From NCBI GenBank assembly GCA_021775955.1, contig JAJFGU010000022.1, positions 225,072 through 289,071 of the forward strand: a stretch of DNA of 64,000 bases. The letters are read 5' to 3'. The DNA is from Alphaproteobacteria bacterium (GTDB lineage Bacteria; Pseudomonadota; Alphaproteobacteria; Micavibrionales; Micavibrionaceae). Below are positions 1 to 8,533 of this stretch, piece after piece; position 1 is the first letter of the stretch, and each line of letters opens with the position of its first letter. The notes under the pieces were generated by a model. The model made no database searches. It saw only the letters and a list, made by a program, of their open reading frames with translations, and was not told the origin of the DNA. The translations under genes and the position numbers were made by a program.

Positions 1-540
1 ATTTTTATACCGCTCCAGAACATCAGAATTGGCCGCCCCTATAACCAAGATCGAGCTTTCCCGAAGCCTTGTGGTAAAATGCTCCAGCATCCTTAGAACC
101 TCCCCGCCGCGATGCATGCTACCGGCATAAACAAAATCATATTCGGGTTGCGGCTCGGCCTCAAAAAAGCCCGGTGCCACACCCATATCGCGCAGCCCCG
201 AGGGAACATCATCGTGAAAACCAAATTCCCGGCGCACCATATCATTCAAAAAGACCCGTCTATCCGGCCGTTTGTTAATCCTGCGCTTAATGGTATTTTT
301 AGCCTGCGGAAACGCCCCCGCCGATAAGGAGTTATATTCATGAACGCGATAGCGCCCCTTCCCACTGATATCGGTCCCCATAAACCGCCAGATAACATCG
401 AAGTCCATCGCATTGAAATCTGGGGTATCTGCAGAATCAAAGGCCTTGATATCCGGATGCGCCTTTTCAAGAAAGCGCTTATAAGCCGCAATCTCGGGAA
501 GATAGGCACAGCGGCCGCGCACGAACAAAATCGTTTTCAT
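1..540 (-). CDS. Glycosyltransferase, GT-B type (3' end outside window)
   Basis: Reads leftwards from an ATG at 540 for 180 codons to the window edge without a stop, so the C-terminal part is missing. It begins MKTILFVRG. About 130 residues in, a YDFVYAGSMHRGG segment followed by LVIGAAN resembles the start of the nucleotide-sugar-binding lobe of GT-B glycosyltransferases (strand, glycine turn, helix, strand). That assignment is from motif appearance, not a search. It would transfer a sugar onto a surface glycan, in line with the sugar genes to its right. It is divergent from the sulfotransferase-like gene at 631, with about 90 bp between them. Its family cannot be fixed without the C-terminal half. 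Confidence 0.7.
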   Translation of the reverse strand, partial: MKTILFVRGRCAYLPEIAAYKRFLEKAHPDIKAFDSADTPDFNAMDFDVIWRFMGTDISGKGRYRVHEYNSLSAGAFPQAKNTIKRRINKRPDRRVFLNDMVRREFGFHDDVPSGLRDMGVAPGFFEAEPQPEYDFVYAGSMHRGGEVLRMLEHFTTRLRESSILVIGAANSDVLERYKN

Positions 541-630
541 CTCACAGATGCTTTCAGATTGTATCGCCCGGCTTTGTAAATTACAGTATTGTCCATCATG
601 GCCTCATATTTTCGGAAATAACGTATCATA

Positions 631-1584
631 ATGTCTAAACTCACGGTTATCAATTCATTCGGCCCGATGGGCAGCACATTACTGGCTTCACTGGTTGAAA
701 AGCTGGGCTTTACCAATGTGCCTTTGCGCAAGCTCAGGCTACATGATTACCTGATGGGAGACTTATCCCTTGATAGCGGCGTGATGCAGGGCAGGCTGGA
801 GAACATTTTAACCGAGCATAGCAAACCGGCTTTGGTTGGGGGGGTCAGTGTTCTGGACAGAAATAATCAGGCGCCGAAATCGCTTACCGACATCAAACGG
901 GTCGAAGGCGCTCTCGCAGATTTTAAAAACAAAAAATTCGACAATATACAGGCGCTCTATGATGGCTGCAGGCAGATCTATAACGATGCCGTTATCTATA
1001 AGAAAATTGAAACCACGCCGGACTGTCATATCGAAATGACCGTCGATATTCACCGCTTTGATCCTGACAAACTATACCAGGCCTACCAGGACAATTTTGA
1101 CGAGGTTCACATGATCCATCTACATCGCGATTTCTCTGGCTGGATCAATGCCCTGTCCTCACAGGCCTTTACGCATCCAGATCTGCTTCACCGCGTTAAA
1201 TTTTTTCCTCATATGCGTTATGCCGATTACGCACTTTATGAAGACTCTGTGAATGCCATGCCCGGCCTGCATGTGCAGTTTGATGAAATGTTTGATACGC
1301 CTATTGAAGCGCTAGCAGAAAAAACAGCCTCTACTCTCAATGTTCCTATCCCTGAAATGAACCTGCGCAAAGAAAAATATGACCTATACGGCAAAACTTT
1401 GGACTATGATTTTGCCTTCAAGCGCTTTGACGATAGCGTCAGTTATCTTCAACCGAAAACCCTGAAATATCTTTCGAAACTAGCAGAAACAGGGGCTATG
1501 GCCAGCAATCTGCCCGCGCAAATTCTTTCCTGGCTGCGTTATCTGATGGATATGCTCCGCTACCGCCGGAAACAGCGCACCTAA
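631..1584 (+). CDS. Sulfotransferase-like protein
   Basis: A 317-residue cytosolic-type protein without signal peptide. Near the N-terminus, GPMGSTLLASLVEKLGF has the shape of the 5'-phosphosulfate-binding loop of PAPS-dependent sulfotransferases (small residues and Ser-Thr before a helix). At about residues 160-175, HMIHLHRDFSGWINALSSQ resembles the 3'-phosphate motif (strand, R-D, then a helix with Ser). If right, it would move sulfate from PAPS to a sugar hydroxyl. The only plus-strand gene in the glycan locus; its last 4 bases overlap the convergent methyltransferase gene. cysD/cysNC at 27-31 kb could supply PAPS. Family membership is inferred from two motifs, and another P-loop transferase is possible. 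Confidence 0.5.
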   Translation: MSKLTVINSFGPMGSTLLASLVEKLGFTNVPLRKLRLHDYLMGDLSLDSGVMQGRLENILTEHSKPALVGGVSVLDRNNQAPKSLTDIKRVEGALADFKNKKFDNIQALYDGCRQIYNDAVIYKKIETTPDCHIEMTVDIHRFDPDKLYQAYQDNFDEVHMIHLHRDFSGWINALSSQAFTHPDLLHRVKFFPHMRYADYALYEDSVNAMPGLHVQFDEMFDTPIEALAEKTASTLNVPIPEMNLRKEKYDLYGKTLDYDFAFKRFDDSVSYLQPKTLKYLSKLAETGAMASNLPAQILSWLRYLMDMLRYRRKQRT

Positions 1585-2603
1585 TCATTGCGCTGACAGA
1601 TTATCCAGACATGAGAGCTGAGGCCGTGTTCAGCCAAAAACGCCTGAAACGCCTTCAGCGTCTCTTCACCGCGTGAGAGCAAAAGTTTTTCAAAGCGGCT
1701 AAGATCAACGTCCAATCCCCTTTCTATCGAACGCTCGACAATCTGTACATCCAGGCGCCCCGGCGTATAGACATCTACCTTGTCAAACCCAGCCTTAGAA
1801 AACATGGTTTCCATGCCCTGCTTGGAAAGGAAATTAAGATGATAAGGCGGCATGAGGCTGCGCGATTTTTCCCAAAGCAACTGAATATCAAATCCATCCG
1901 CACCAAGACAGGTGATAATCGCCGTCCCGCCTTTTGCTGTCGCCTCACACAAAGCGCGAGCAAAACTTTCGGGCTCCTGCACATGCTCCAGCACTTCAAA
2001 ACAAGTCACCAGATCGCCTTCAGCGTCCGGATTTTCCGCCTCCTTCTCAACAAAACCCTCAAACACTTTGATCCCAGCAGCACGACATTTTTCCGCCGCT
2101 TCTTCGCCCGGCTCAATTGCGATTAATGCGGCATCCGTATGGCGCTTTTTCCATTCGGTCAAAAAAGAACCATTGGCAGCGCCTACATCGAGGACGCTTT
2201 TCGGCGTTTTATCAAGTTCCTTCAAAAACCCTTCAATGCGCTCGATATTGGGGAGCATAATCGACTCTTTACGCTTCTCCCCCGTCTGTTTCAGGATCGT
2301 TTCCGCCCAGAACTTTTGCGATTCCGATTGTGCATAATAACGCAAAAGCTCTTCCGGATTGGGCCGGGGCGAGGTATAAAGCGTGCCGCAATCATTACAC
2401 TGCACATATTGAAAGGAATATTTGTTAAAGGCGTCTTCTGACTTTTTACAACCACAGGCCGGACAATCAACCTCTACAAATTGTGAACGATCGAAAAAAT
2501 TCTGCGCATCATCAGCGCTTAAATCCATGAACTTCGTGAAAAGATCATCGGGACGAATTTCTTCTTCTTTGATAGCGGTGGCGGTTTTAACAGCAGCTTT
2601 CAT
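1581..2603 (-). CDS. Class I SAM methyltransferase with N-terminal zinc ribbon
   Basis: A 340-residue protein, last gene of the long glycan operon. Residues 47-72 carry CPAC...CNDC, a four-cysteine zinc-ribbon-like knuckle. Residues about 135-235 form a Rossmann methyltransferase domain with the SAM motif VLDVGAANGSF and the motif IV-like CFEVLEHV. This pairing (a small Zn domain fused to Methyltransf_23) is common in sugar and O-antigen gene clusters, where the enzymes methylate nucleotide sugars or glycans. The acceptor cannot be told. It starts 9 bp after the epimerase gene upstream and converges with the sulfotransferase-like gene. Confidence 0.8.
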   Translation of the reverse strand: MKAAVKTATAIKEEEIRPDDLFTKFMDLSADDAQNFFDRSQFVEVDCPACGCKKSEDAFNKYSFQYVQCNDCGTLYTSPRPNPEELLRYYAQSESQKFWAETILKQTGEKRKESIMLPNIERIEGFLKELDKTPKSVLDVGAANGSFLTEWKKRHTDAALIAIEPGEEAAEKCRAAGIKVFEGFVEKEAENPDAEGDLVTCFEVLEHVQEPESFARALCEATAKGGTAIITCLGADGFDIQLLWEKSRSLMPPYHLNFLSKQGMETMFSKAGFDKVDVYTPGRLDVQIVERSIERGLDVDLSRFEKLLLSRGEETLKAFQAFLAEHGLSSHVWIICQRND

Positions 2604-2612
2604 ATCCGATCC

Positions 2613-3518
2613 CTACTCCGCCGCATCAAGGTTAAGGCCCAGCTCGTCATGGATATCGGCAATACAATCCAGCAAGCCCTGCCCCAGATCGATATGATCA
2701 TTAATCGTCAGCTTATGGCCAAGGCGCGGGGAGTAATTATAAGGCGTCATCACGTAATGCGCTTCGAGGGTTTTTTCGCCAAATTTCAGCTCCGGCTTGT
2801 TGGGCAGCATCTCGGCTACCATTCGCATCAGATCAGCGACTTTCATGCGCTCTTGTCCGGTCAAGACAATATGGCGATTGGCAAATTTGTCATCAAGAAT
2901 ATCAACGGAAAGCCGCGCTGCGTCAGCGACATGGATGTACTCACGCATAGCATCCGGATCACCGTTATAGGTAATTTCACCGGATTCAATAGCTGACTTA
3001 ATCAGACGGTAAATTCCGTTATTCGCCCCGGCCCGGCGGCCATAGAGAGAGCCATAGCGCAAAATCGTATACGGCAGCCCATAGGCCCTTTGATATTCTT
3101 CAATGAAATTTTCGCAAGCCTGCTTGCTGGCCCGGTAAAAGCCGCCGGAATCGGAATACACATAGACGGTGCTGGCAAATACAAATCTTTTAACTCCGGC
3201 TTCCTTGGCAGCTTCCAGTGCGCCCAATGTGCCCAGAATATTATACTGCGCCGTATCGCGCGGTCTTTTATTCGCCGCTTCAATATCAGCAATCCCGGCA
3301 AAATGATAAATAGCATCGCAGCCCTTTGCCGCCTTCTTAAGCGCATCCGGATCGGTCACATCACCCGTGACCATTTCCTGCCCATCAAGCAAAAATGGAG
3401 ATTTTTCAATGTCAAAGACGCGCACATTATAACCGGAACGGCTAAGCGCATTGGCGGTATGGCTGCCCAAAAAGCCGCTACCACCCGTAACCAAAGCTGT
3501 TCCCTTATCTTTACCCAT
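2613..3518 (-). CDS. NAD-dependent epimerase/dehydratase (extended SDR)
   Basis: 301 residues. The N-terminal GGSGFLGSHTANAL is the dinucleotide-binding glycine motif. D-V-T-D follows the adenine-binding strand, and FASTVYVYSDSGGFYRASKQ contains the catalytic Ser/Thr plus the YxxxK-type pair, here Y-R-A-S-K. ILRYGSLYGRR is the usual substrate-loop strand of nucleotide-sugar epimerases. It probably acts on a nucleotide sugar for surface glycan synthesis. The start overlaps the end of the upstream dehydrogenase gene by 8 bp, indicating translational coupling. The exact reaction (4-epimerase, reductase, dehydratase) cannot be decided. Confidence 0.85.
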   Translation of the reverse strand: MGKDKGTALVTGGSGFLGSHTANALSRSGYNVRVFDIEKSPFLLDGQEMVTGDVTDPDALKKAAKGCDAIYHFAGIADIEAANKRPRDTAQYNILGTLGALEAAKEAGVKRFVFASTVYVYSDSGGFYRASKQACENFIEEYQRAYGLPYTILRYGSLYGRRAGANNGIYRLIKSAIESGEITYNGDPDAMREYIHVADAARLSVDILDDKFANRHIVLTGQERMKVADLMRMVAEMLPNKPELKFGEKTLEAHYVMTPYNYSPRLGHKLTINDHIDLGQGLLDCIADIHDELGLNLDAAE

Positions 3519-4449
3519 AAGCCTTTATTCCTTCCGCATCCGAATTCAAACCGGCCAGTAAGTTCTCCGCCGCCTGCGCTTCCTGTTTTTGCCGCGCTTC
3601 TTTCGCATAAGAGCCAACATGCGCGGTTAAAACCGCATTATCCGCGTCCTTCAAAGGCCCTTTATAAGGCTCCTGCTCGAAAACATCAAATGCCGCGCCT
3701 GATAAAGCGCCCGATTGCAGCGCTTCCAGCGCAGCCTGTTCATCCACCAAACCGCCACGGGCCGTATTCACAAGCACAGCGCCCGGCTTCATCATAGCCA
3801 AACGCTCGACATTTATAAAATGGTGATTGTCTTCATTATAGGGAATATGCAGGCTAATAATATCGGCGGCTTTCAATACCTCATCCAGCGCCATAATCTC
3901 GGCCACATCCGAAGACGTGCTGGCCGGATCATAAGCAATAATTTTCGTGCCAAACCCGGCAGCATAACGTGCCACAGCGCTACCAATCCGCCCCAGCCCG
4001 ATCAGGCCGAGCGTCCTGGCCCCGAGCAATCCGCCCATTGGCCGCTCCCAGCCACCTTCACGCATCGCCCGGTCCTGCAACGCAATACCGCGCAAAACAG
4101 ATAACATTAAACCAATCGCCAGCTCCGCCACCGCTTCGGTCGGGCCGTTGGGTGTGTTAAACACCTTGATCCCAAGATCGCCCGCCGCGCCCATATCGAC
4201 GCTATCCATGCCGGTGCCACAACGTGAAATGACCTTCAGGCTTTCCGCCCCCTCAAGGACCGAACGATTCAAAGGCTCGAGCCCGGCAATCAAACCGGTT
4301 ATATCTGACGTCAAAAGCTCCTTGATTTCTTCTTCAGTAAGACGGCGCTTATGGGGATTAAGAACAATCTCATACCCAGCTGCTTCTATGGCCTGAATCT
4401 CCGGCGTGTCCGTGTTAAAACTCGATGTTGTGATCAGGACTTTCGACAT
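3511..4449 (-). CDS. D-2-hydroxyacid dehydrogenase (SerA-like, short)
   Basis: 312 residues, catalytic and NAD domains only, no ACT regulatory domain. Visible: the substrate-domain SRCGTGMDSVDM segment (Arg of the active site region GTGxDxVD), the NAD motif LGLIGLGRIGSAVARY, LVNTARGGLVDE with the catalytic Arg, and the closing TAHVGSYAKEAR with the active-site His. The family reduces 2-keto acids or oxidises 2-hydroxyacids such as phosphoglycerate. Lying between a CMP-sugar synthetase and an epimerase, it more likely handles a sugar-acid precursor than serine synthesis (inference). It is the second such enzyme in the operon, with the other at 6095-7231. Confidence 0.85.
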   Translation of the reverse strand: MSKVLITTSSFNTDTPEIQAIEAAGYEIVLNPHKRRLTEEEIKELLTSDITGLIAGLEPLNRSVLEGAESLKVISRCGTGMDSVDMGAAGDLGIKVFNTPNGPTEAVAELAIGLMLSVLRGIALQDRAMREGGWERPMGGLLGARTLGLIGLGRIGSAVARYAAGFGTKIIAYDPASTSSDVAEIMALDEVLKAADIISLHIPYNEDNHHFINVERLAMMKPGAVLVNTARGGLVDEQAALEALQSGALSGAAFDVFEQEPYKGPLKDADNAVLTAHVGSYAKEARQKQEAQAAENLLAGLNSDAEGIKAYG

Positions 4450-4458
4450 GAGCAGCCT

Positions 4459-5244
4459 TTACGCCGCCTTCTTCAAATAGCGCTCTACCAGCTGATCGTC
4501 CTGCATCACAGTTTCGGCATAGGCCAGATCTTCCGGCGTATCAACGCTCACTGCAATATCCGGGCTGAACGCCATCTGCACAGGATGTCCGTGTTGCAGA
4601 CAACGATTCAAATCAACAGACTCTGCGATCTCCAGCGAAGTCGGTTCCATATCGTTAAACTCCAAAAGATATTTCCGCGTATAGGGAATAATACAAACCT
4701 GTTTCAGCCAGGGCACATCACCCATGCCACTACCACGCTGCACAGTCGGGATCGGCTCGCGCGACATATAAAGTGCGCGGTTGTTGTTATCGACCACAAC
4801 TTTTATTTCATTGGGGTCCTTAAAATTTTCTTCGGTTTCAATCGGCCCCATCAAACAAGCCACACCAACTTCAGGCGCATTTTTGATTGCTTCAACAGAG
4901 GTATCAATCATATTCGGTGTCACGAACGGCTCATCGCCCTGCACCATCACGACAATATCAATCTGCTTGCCGGTTTCCTCTTCGATCTTCAGCATCGCTT
5001 CAGCGCAACGATCCGAGCAACGCTCATGCGTATCCGCCGTCATCACCGCCTTGCCGCCAATCGATTCCACGTATTCCTTGATCTCTTCATCACAGGTTGC
5101 CACCCATGTATCGCTCAGGCTTTCCGCCATCGCCGTGCGTAAATAAACATGGCCCACCATCGGTATGCCTTTGATTGGCTCCAGGGGCTTGCCGGGAAAA
5201 CGCGTCGAGCCCATCCGGGCCGGTATAATTGCTACAATATTCAT
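4459..5244 (-). CDS. CMP-sugar synthetase, KdsB-like
   Basis: 261 residues. N-terminal IIPARMGSTRFPGKPL is the CTP-binding signature of the KdsB/NeuA cytidylyltransferases; VMVQGDEPFV is the metal/CTP motif, and SREPIPTV and the C-terminal SLEIAESVDLNRCL match KdsB rather than NeuA. It would couple CTP to a 3-deoxy-2-ulosonic acid (KDO or a relative), giving a CMP-sugar for a glycosyltransferase. It is placed 7 bp after an HpcH/HpaI aldolase gene and 9 bp before a hydroxyacid dehydrogenase gene. No kdsA or kdsC-type gene is adjacent, so this may be a dedicated copy for an unusual sugar acid instead of the core lipid A enzyme. Confidence 0.8.
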   Translation of the reverse strand: MNIVAIIPARMGSTRFPGKPLEPIKGIPMVGHVYLRTAMAESLSDTWVATCDEEIKEYVESIGGKAVMTADTHERCSDRCAEAMLKIEEETGKQIDIVVMVQGDEPFVTPNMIDTSVEAIKNAPEVGVACLMGPIETEENFKDPNEIKVVVDNNNRALYMSREPIPTVQRGSGMGDVPWLKQVCIIPYTRKYLLEFNDMEPTSLEIAESVDLNRCLQHGHPVQMAFSPDIAVSVDTPEDLAYAETVMQDDQLVERYLKKAA

Positions 5245-5251
5245 GGTTTTC

Positions 5252-6019
5252 TTATCCTTTCACTGCTTTAATACCTGCTCTGCATACCGTATCGATAATC
5301 CTTGTGTCAATGCTGTAAGCAATAAAGGTAAACCCGCTCTCAGCCGCCTCTTTCAGGCGTTTTTCATCCGGCTCAACCACATGCAGCCCGCCGGGCTTGC
5401 CAAGAGTCTTTGCAGTTTCACGCACCTTATCCATCGCCGCCAGCACTTCCGGATGATCGAGATCACCGGTCAACCCCATCGAAGCCGACAAATCATAGGG
5501 CCCCAGCATATAGCCATCGACCCCTTCGACAGACAAAATCGCTTCGGCATTCTTGACCGCATTGATATGCTCAATCTGCACGATGCAGACAGCCTCGCTC
5601 GAAAGCCATGCCTGATAATCCTTAAAACCATCCGGCGCACCGTATTTTGCCGCCCGCGCAAGACCTACCCCGCGCTTACCCTTTGGGGGATAATACAGAG
5701 CGCTAACAGCTGCTTTTGCATCGTCTGGCGTTTCAACCATCGGCACAATAATGCCGGTCGCACCCGCATCCATCACCCGCTTGATCAGGTTCTCATCGTT
5801 ATTGGTCAGCCGCACCAGCGCAGGCGCGCCGCCACAATCAGCAGCGCGGATCATATCCTCGGCGCAGGCCATATCAGTGGCAGTATGCTCAAGGTCAATC
5901 GCCACCCAGTCAAAACCGCTGCGCGCCATAATCTCAACACTCGCCGGATGACCGATCATCGCCCAACCACCGACGGTGAGGTCGCCAGCCGAAAGCTTTG
6001 ATTTAAGGGATTTTGTCAT
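5252..6019 (-). CDS. HpcH/HpaI-type class II aldolase
   Basis: 255 residues from the ATG at 6019, which has an AGGAAG ribosome site 8 bases upstream; an in-frame ATG at 6061 would add 14 unlikely residues. Family marks are GGWAMIGHPASVEIMA, DWVAIDLEHT, RLTNNDENLIKRVMDAGATG, and GYMLGPYDLSASMG with the metal/phosphate-binding segment. Members cleave or form 4-hydroxy-2-ketoacids from pyruvate and an aldehyde, as TIM barrels with a divalent metal. Next to a CMP-ulosonate synthetase, the synthetic direction (pyruvate plus sugar aldehyde giving a 2-keto-3-deoxy acid) is attractive but inferred. Confidence 0.85.
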   Translation of the reverse strand: MTKSLKSKLSAGDLTVGGWAMIGHPASVEIMARSGFDWVAIDLEHTATDMACAEDMIRAADCGGAPALVRLTNNDENLIKRVMDAGATGIIVPMVETPDDAKAAVSALYYPPKGKRGVGLARAAKYGAPDGFKDYQAWLSSEAVCIVQIEHINAVKNAEAILSVEGVDGYMLGPYDLSASMGLTGDLDHPEVLAAMDKVRETAKTLGKPGGLHVVEPDEKRLKEAAESGFTFIAYSIDTRIIDTVCRAGIKAVKG

Positions 6020-6094
6020 AAAAATATCTTCCTGAATTAAACGCCCGCACATAATGTGCAAAGATGGTAAGAAAGTAAAGGAAATGAGCGCTGA

Positions 6095-7231
6095 TTATAG
6101 GCTTCTTACTTGTGTCCTAGATACCAAGTCGTCTGAATGTATATTTGCTTCGAGCTTATGGTGATCATGCCGTGCCTGCTCAGCATTAACACTACGAATA
6201 AAAGACTTACCCCCGCTAATATATAAGGCCAGAGCATTGGCAATCATCAGACGACCCATTTGACGACGTGTCCATACTGTTCCACTCGCCACATGAGGAG
6301 TTGCTATCAACTTGAATTCATCCATAAGCCCGTATAGATTTTCCTTTGCCGTTCCTTCCTCATGGTGGACATCCAAAGCAGCGGCTTTAATGGTGCCGTT
6401 TTTGAGAGCCTGAACAACATCCTGTTCAACATGAATTTCACCGCGTCCGATATTGACAAAACAGCCGTTCGCTCCAAGTTGTTTCAAAACCTCCGTATTA
6501 ATGGAATTCCTAGTACCTTCATTAAGCCGAGCAGAACAAATTAATATATCACTAGCTTTGGCAAGTTCTAATAAAGAAGAATGGTACTTTGCTCTTGTAT
6601 TAAAGGCCGGCAATAAACGTTGAGGGGGAATCTCTTTGCGATTGTGATAATGAATATCCTGACCTGTAAGGTCACATAGCCTGCTTGCAACTTCATTACC
6701 AATACTGCCCATTCCGTATATTCCGACTGTTTTATTTCTTAAATCATCATGCAAAGGGGGGCGGCCTTCTTGCCAACGGCCCTTTCGAAGCCATTGATTA
6801 TCATGTGCTGTGTTATTAACCAGATTTAAGACCAGCCCAAGACACATATCAGCCGCCGCACGATTAAGAACTTCTGGGGTATTACAGACGATAAGACCCC
6901 GCTCATTTGCAGCAGTAATGTCTATGGGATCTGTTCCCGTTCCAAAATTTGAAATTCCTACCGCACTGGGAAACATATCCATATGTTCGCCTTGAACACC
7001 ATTTTCTCCATCAGTAATAATGATGCTCACCTGATCGCGCTTATCTTTTGGAATATCTTTAAGCGTAATTGCATCAGGAAGAGATCTTTTCTTATCAATA
7101 GCGACAGGCAAAATTTCAAATAGCTCTTCCAACGGCCCAAGAACAAGACTTTCCCCCGTATTAGGATGAACATGCTCATGAAGCGGGGCAACCACAGCAA
7201 CAAGGGGCTTTTCAGATTCATAGTGTTTCAT
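6095..7231 (-). CDS. D-2-hydroxyacid dehydrogenase, second copy
   Basis: 378 residues. The NAD motif VGIYGMGSIGNEVASRL, CFVNIGRGEIHVEQD with catalytic Arg, and TPHVASGTVWTRRQ with the active-site His define the family. SNFGTGTDPIDI is the substrate-domain motif. It is longer than usual, with a C-terminal tail of about 40 residues rich in His and Asp (EQARHDHHKLEANIHSDD). Its DNA is visibly more AT-rich than the operon neighbours (many AAT, TTA and AGA-type codons), and gaps of 75 and 40 bp flank it where other operon genes overlap. It may have joined the operon later. Substrate unknown, presumably a sugar acid or 2-keto acid. Confidence 0.8.
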   Translation of the reverse strand: MKHYESEKPLVAVVAPLHEHVHPNTGESLVLGPLEELFEILPVAIDKKRSLPDAITLKDIPKDKRDQVSIIITDGENGVQGEHMDMFPSAVGISNFGTGTDPIDITAANERGLIVCNTPEVLNRAAADMCLGLVLNLVNNTAHDNQWLRKGRWQEGRPPLHDDLRNKTVGIYGMGSIGNEVASRLCDLTGQDIHYHNRKEIPPQRLLPAFNTRAKYHSSLLELAKASDILICSARLNEGTRNSINTEVLKQLGANGCFVNIGRGEIHVEQDVVQALKNGTIKAAALDVHHEEGTAKENLYGLMDEFKLIATPHVASGTVWTRRQMGRLMIANALALYISGGKSFIRSVNAEQARHDHHKLEANIHSDDLVSRTQVRSL

Positions 7232-7271
7232 GGAGGATCTTGTAAAAGAAATATTTCTTTATGTCAATAAA

Positions 7272-7895
7272 TTAAGCGATAATATGGAGCTCAAGTTTTG
7301 ACCCTGCAGCCTGAAACAGCCTGGCAATCGGTAAATCGCTATTTTCGCCAGCTAAAACGCTCTGGCACAACGTCCATTTCTCCTGATCCGGGACCAGTAA
7401 AATCAGACGTTTACAGTCCAAAAGGGCTTCCAGTGTTAGGCTGAGCCGCTCATAGGGCTGAAAGCTTGCTGTGGCCTCAATAATATCCTTGCCGGGCCCC
7501 ATATCTTCGTCCGCAAACAGCGAAGCAAAATGCCCGTCCGGACCCATACCCAAAACCGTGACACTGGCTGGAAACGACAAATCTTCTATTTTCGCTTCAC
7601 CCAACCATAGAGGCTCAACCTCAATACCTTCTTGCGCAAACAAGCGCTTTACCTGCCCGGCATTGCTTTGCGCGTCTTCCATCGGCACGCGGCGTTCATC
7701 GGTTGTTGTGATTGTGATTTGATCCCAGAGTAAATCCTGACGCGCCAATTCTTTAATAACACCCTGCGGACTACTCCCACCCGGTAAAATCAGAAAAGAA
7801 TTTTCCGGTGCCATTAAATCTTCAGCAATACTTTCCGCCAGAGACTCCGCCATCTCTTCCTTCCTGTCATAGAAAAATGAACGCGGCTCAGACAT
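7272..7895 (-). CDS. 6-phosphogluconolactonase-like protein
   Basis: 207 residues, somewhat shorter than typical Pgl (about 230). FLILPGGSSPQGVIKEL is the phosphate loop of the Pgl/NagB superfamily, TTTDERRVPMEDAQSN the conserved D-E-R-x-V block, and VTVLGMGPDGHFASLFA the GMGxDGHxASLFP block. It would hydrolyse a phosphosugar lactone in the cytosol. Placed in the glycan operon, not beside zwf or edd, it could instead act on a sugar-acid lactone or as an isomerase. The start overlaps the HAD gene by 8 bp. Confidence 0.75.
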   Translation of the reverse strand: MSEPRSFFYDRKEEMAESLAESIAEDLMAPENSFLILPGGSSPQGVIKELARQDLLWDQITITTTDERRVPMEDAQSNAGQVKRLFAQEGIEVEPLWLGEAKIEDLSFPASVTVLGMGPDGHFASLFADEDMGPGKDIIEATASFQPYERLSLTLEALLDCKRLILLVPDQEKWTLCQSVLAGENSDLPIARLFQAAGSKLELHIIA

Positions 7896-8532
7896 TGATC
7901 ACATCGGCGAGCGTGGTTAAATCGTCAATCGCTTTGACATCCTCGGGAAACGGCCGGTCCAGACCAGCCACGATCCGCCCGATAAAGCGCGTTACCGCCT
8001 CCTGCGCGGCGTTATAATCACTGATGGTATCACCGACCATCACGATTTTTTGCGGGTCATAGCCATATTCCGCCATGATAGACTTAAGATGCTCCGCTTT
8101 GGTGACCGGCGAGCCAAACACAGCCTTAAAATACCCACTCATGCCGCGCGCCGCAACTATCCGCTCCAGCTCTTCCTGCGGCGTGGCCGAGGCAACAAAA
8201 AGCGGCAGACGCTGATAAAACTCTTCCAGAAATTCCTTCGCCCCCGCTACCCAGTCGGATTGCACAACCTTTTCTTCCACCAGATCGGAAAAGCGGTCTG
8301 CAATTTTCTGCACTTCTTCCTCGCTCGGCGGCTTGCCCAAAAACTCACTTTGGTAATGCCGGATTTTATCAAAGCGCGACACGCCGCCATGGGCCAAATG
8401 ATGCTCCAGAACTTTTTGTTGAATGTCCTGCCCGGAATCTTCGTAGAGCTGATAAAACGCTTCGCCCTTCACATGAACGGACTCGGCCAACACGCCGTCA
8501 AAGTCAAAAACAATAGCCTGAACATCACCCAT
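7888..8532 (-). CDS. HAD-superfamily phosphatase (beta-phosphoglucomutase/Gph type)
   Basis: 214 residues from the ATG at 8532, two bases past the TGA of the ABC gene. A longer reading from 8595 would overlap that gene deeply and adds residues before the true N-terminus. Motif I is VFDFDGVLAES (nucleophile D and acid/base D), motif II VASATPQEE (here a Ser in -ASAT-), motif III a Lys in VTKAEH, motif IV MVGDTISDYNAA. A helical cap lies between motifs I and II. It likely dephosphorylates a sugar phosphate; substrate unspecified. Coupled to the Pgl-like gene downstream. Confidence 0.8.
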   Translation of the reverse strand: MGDVQAIVFDFDGVLAESVHVKGEAFYQLYEDSGQDIQQKVLEHHLAHGGVSRFDKIRHYQSEFLGKPPSEEEVQKIADRFSDLVEEKVVQSDWVAGAKEFLEEFYQRLPLFVASATPQEELERIVAARGMSGYFKAVFGSPVTKAEHLKSIMAEYGYDPQKIVMVGDTISDYNAAQEAVTRFIGRIVAGLDRPFPEDVKAIDDLTTLADVINV

Positions 8533-8533
8533 A

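Noticed and set aside
3090..3797. A 235-codon plus-strand frame opposite the epimerase and dehydrogenase genes.
   Set aside because: It mirrors two well-supported minus-strand genes; its protein is basic and has no domain pattern.
4351..6001. Two long plus-strand frames (263 and 278 codons) opposite the KdsB-like and aldolase genes.
   Set aside because: Antisense shadows in GC-rich coding DNA; products are His/Arg-rich with no motifs.
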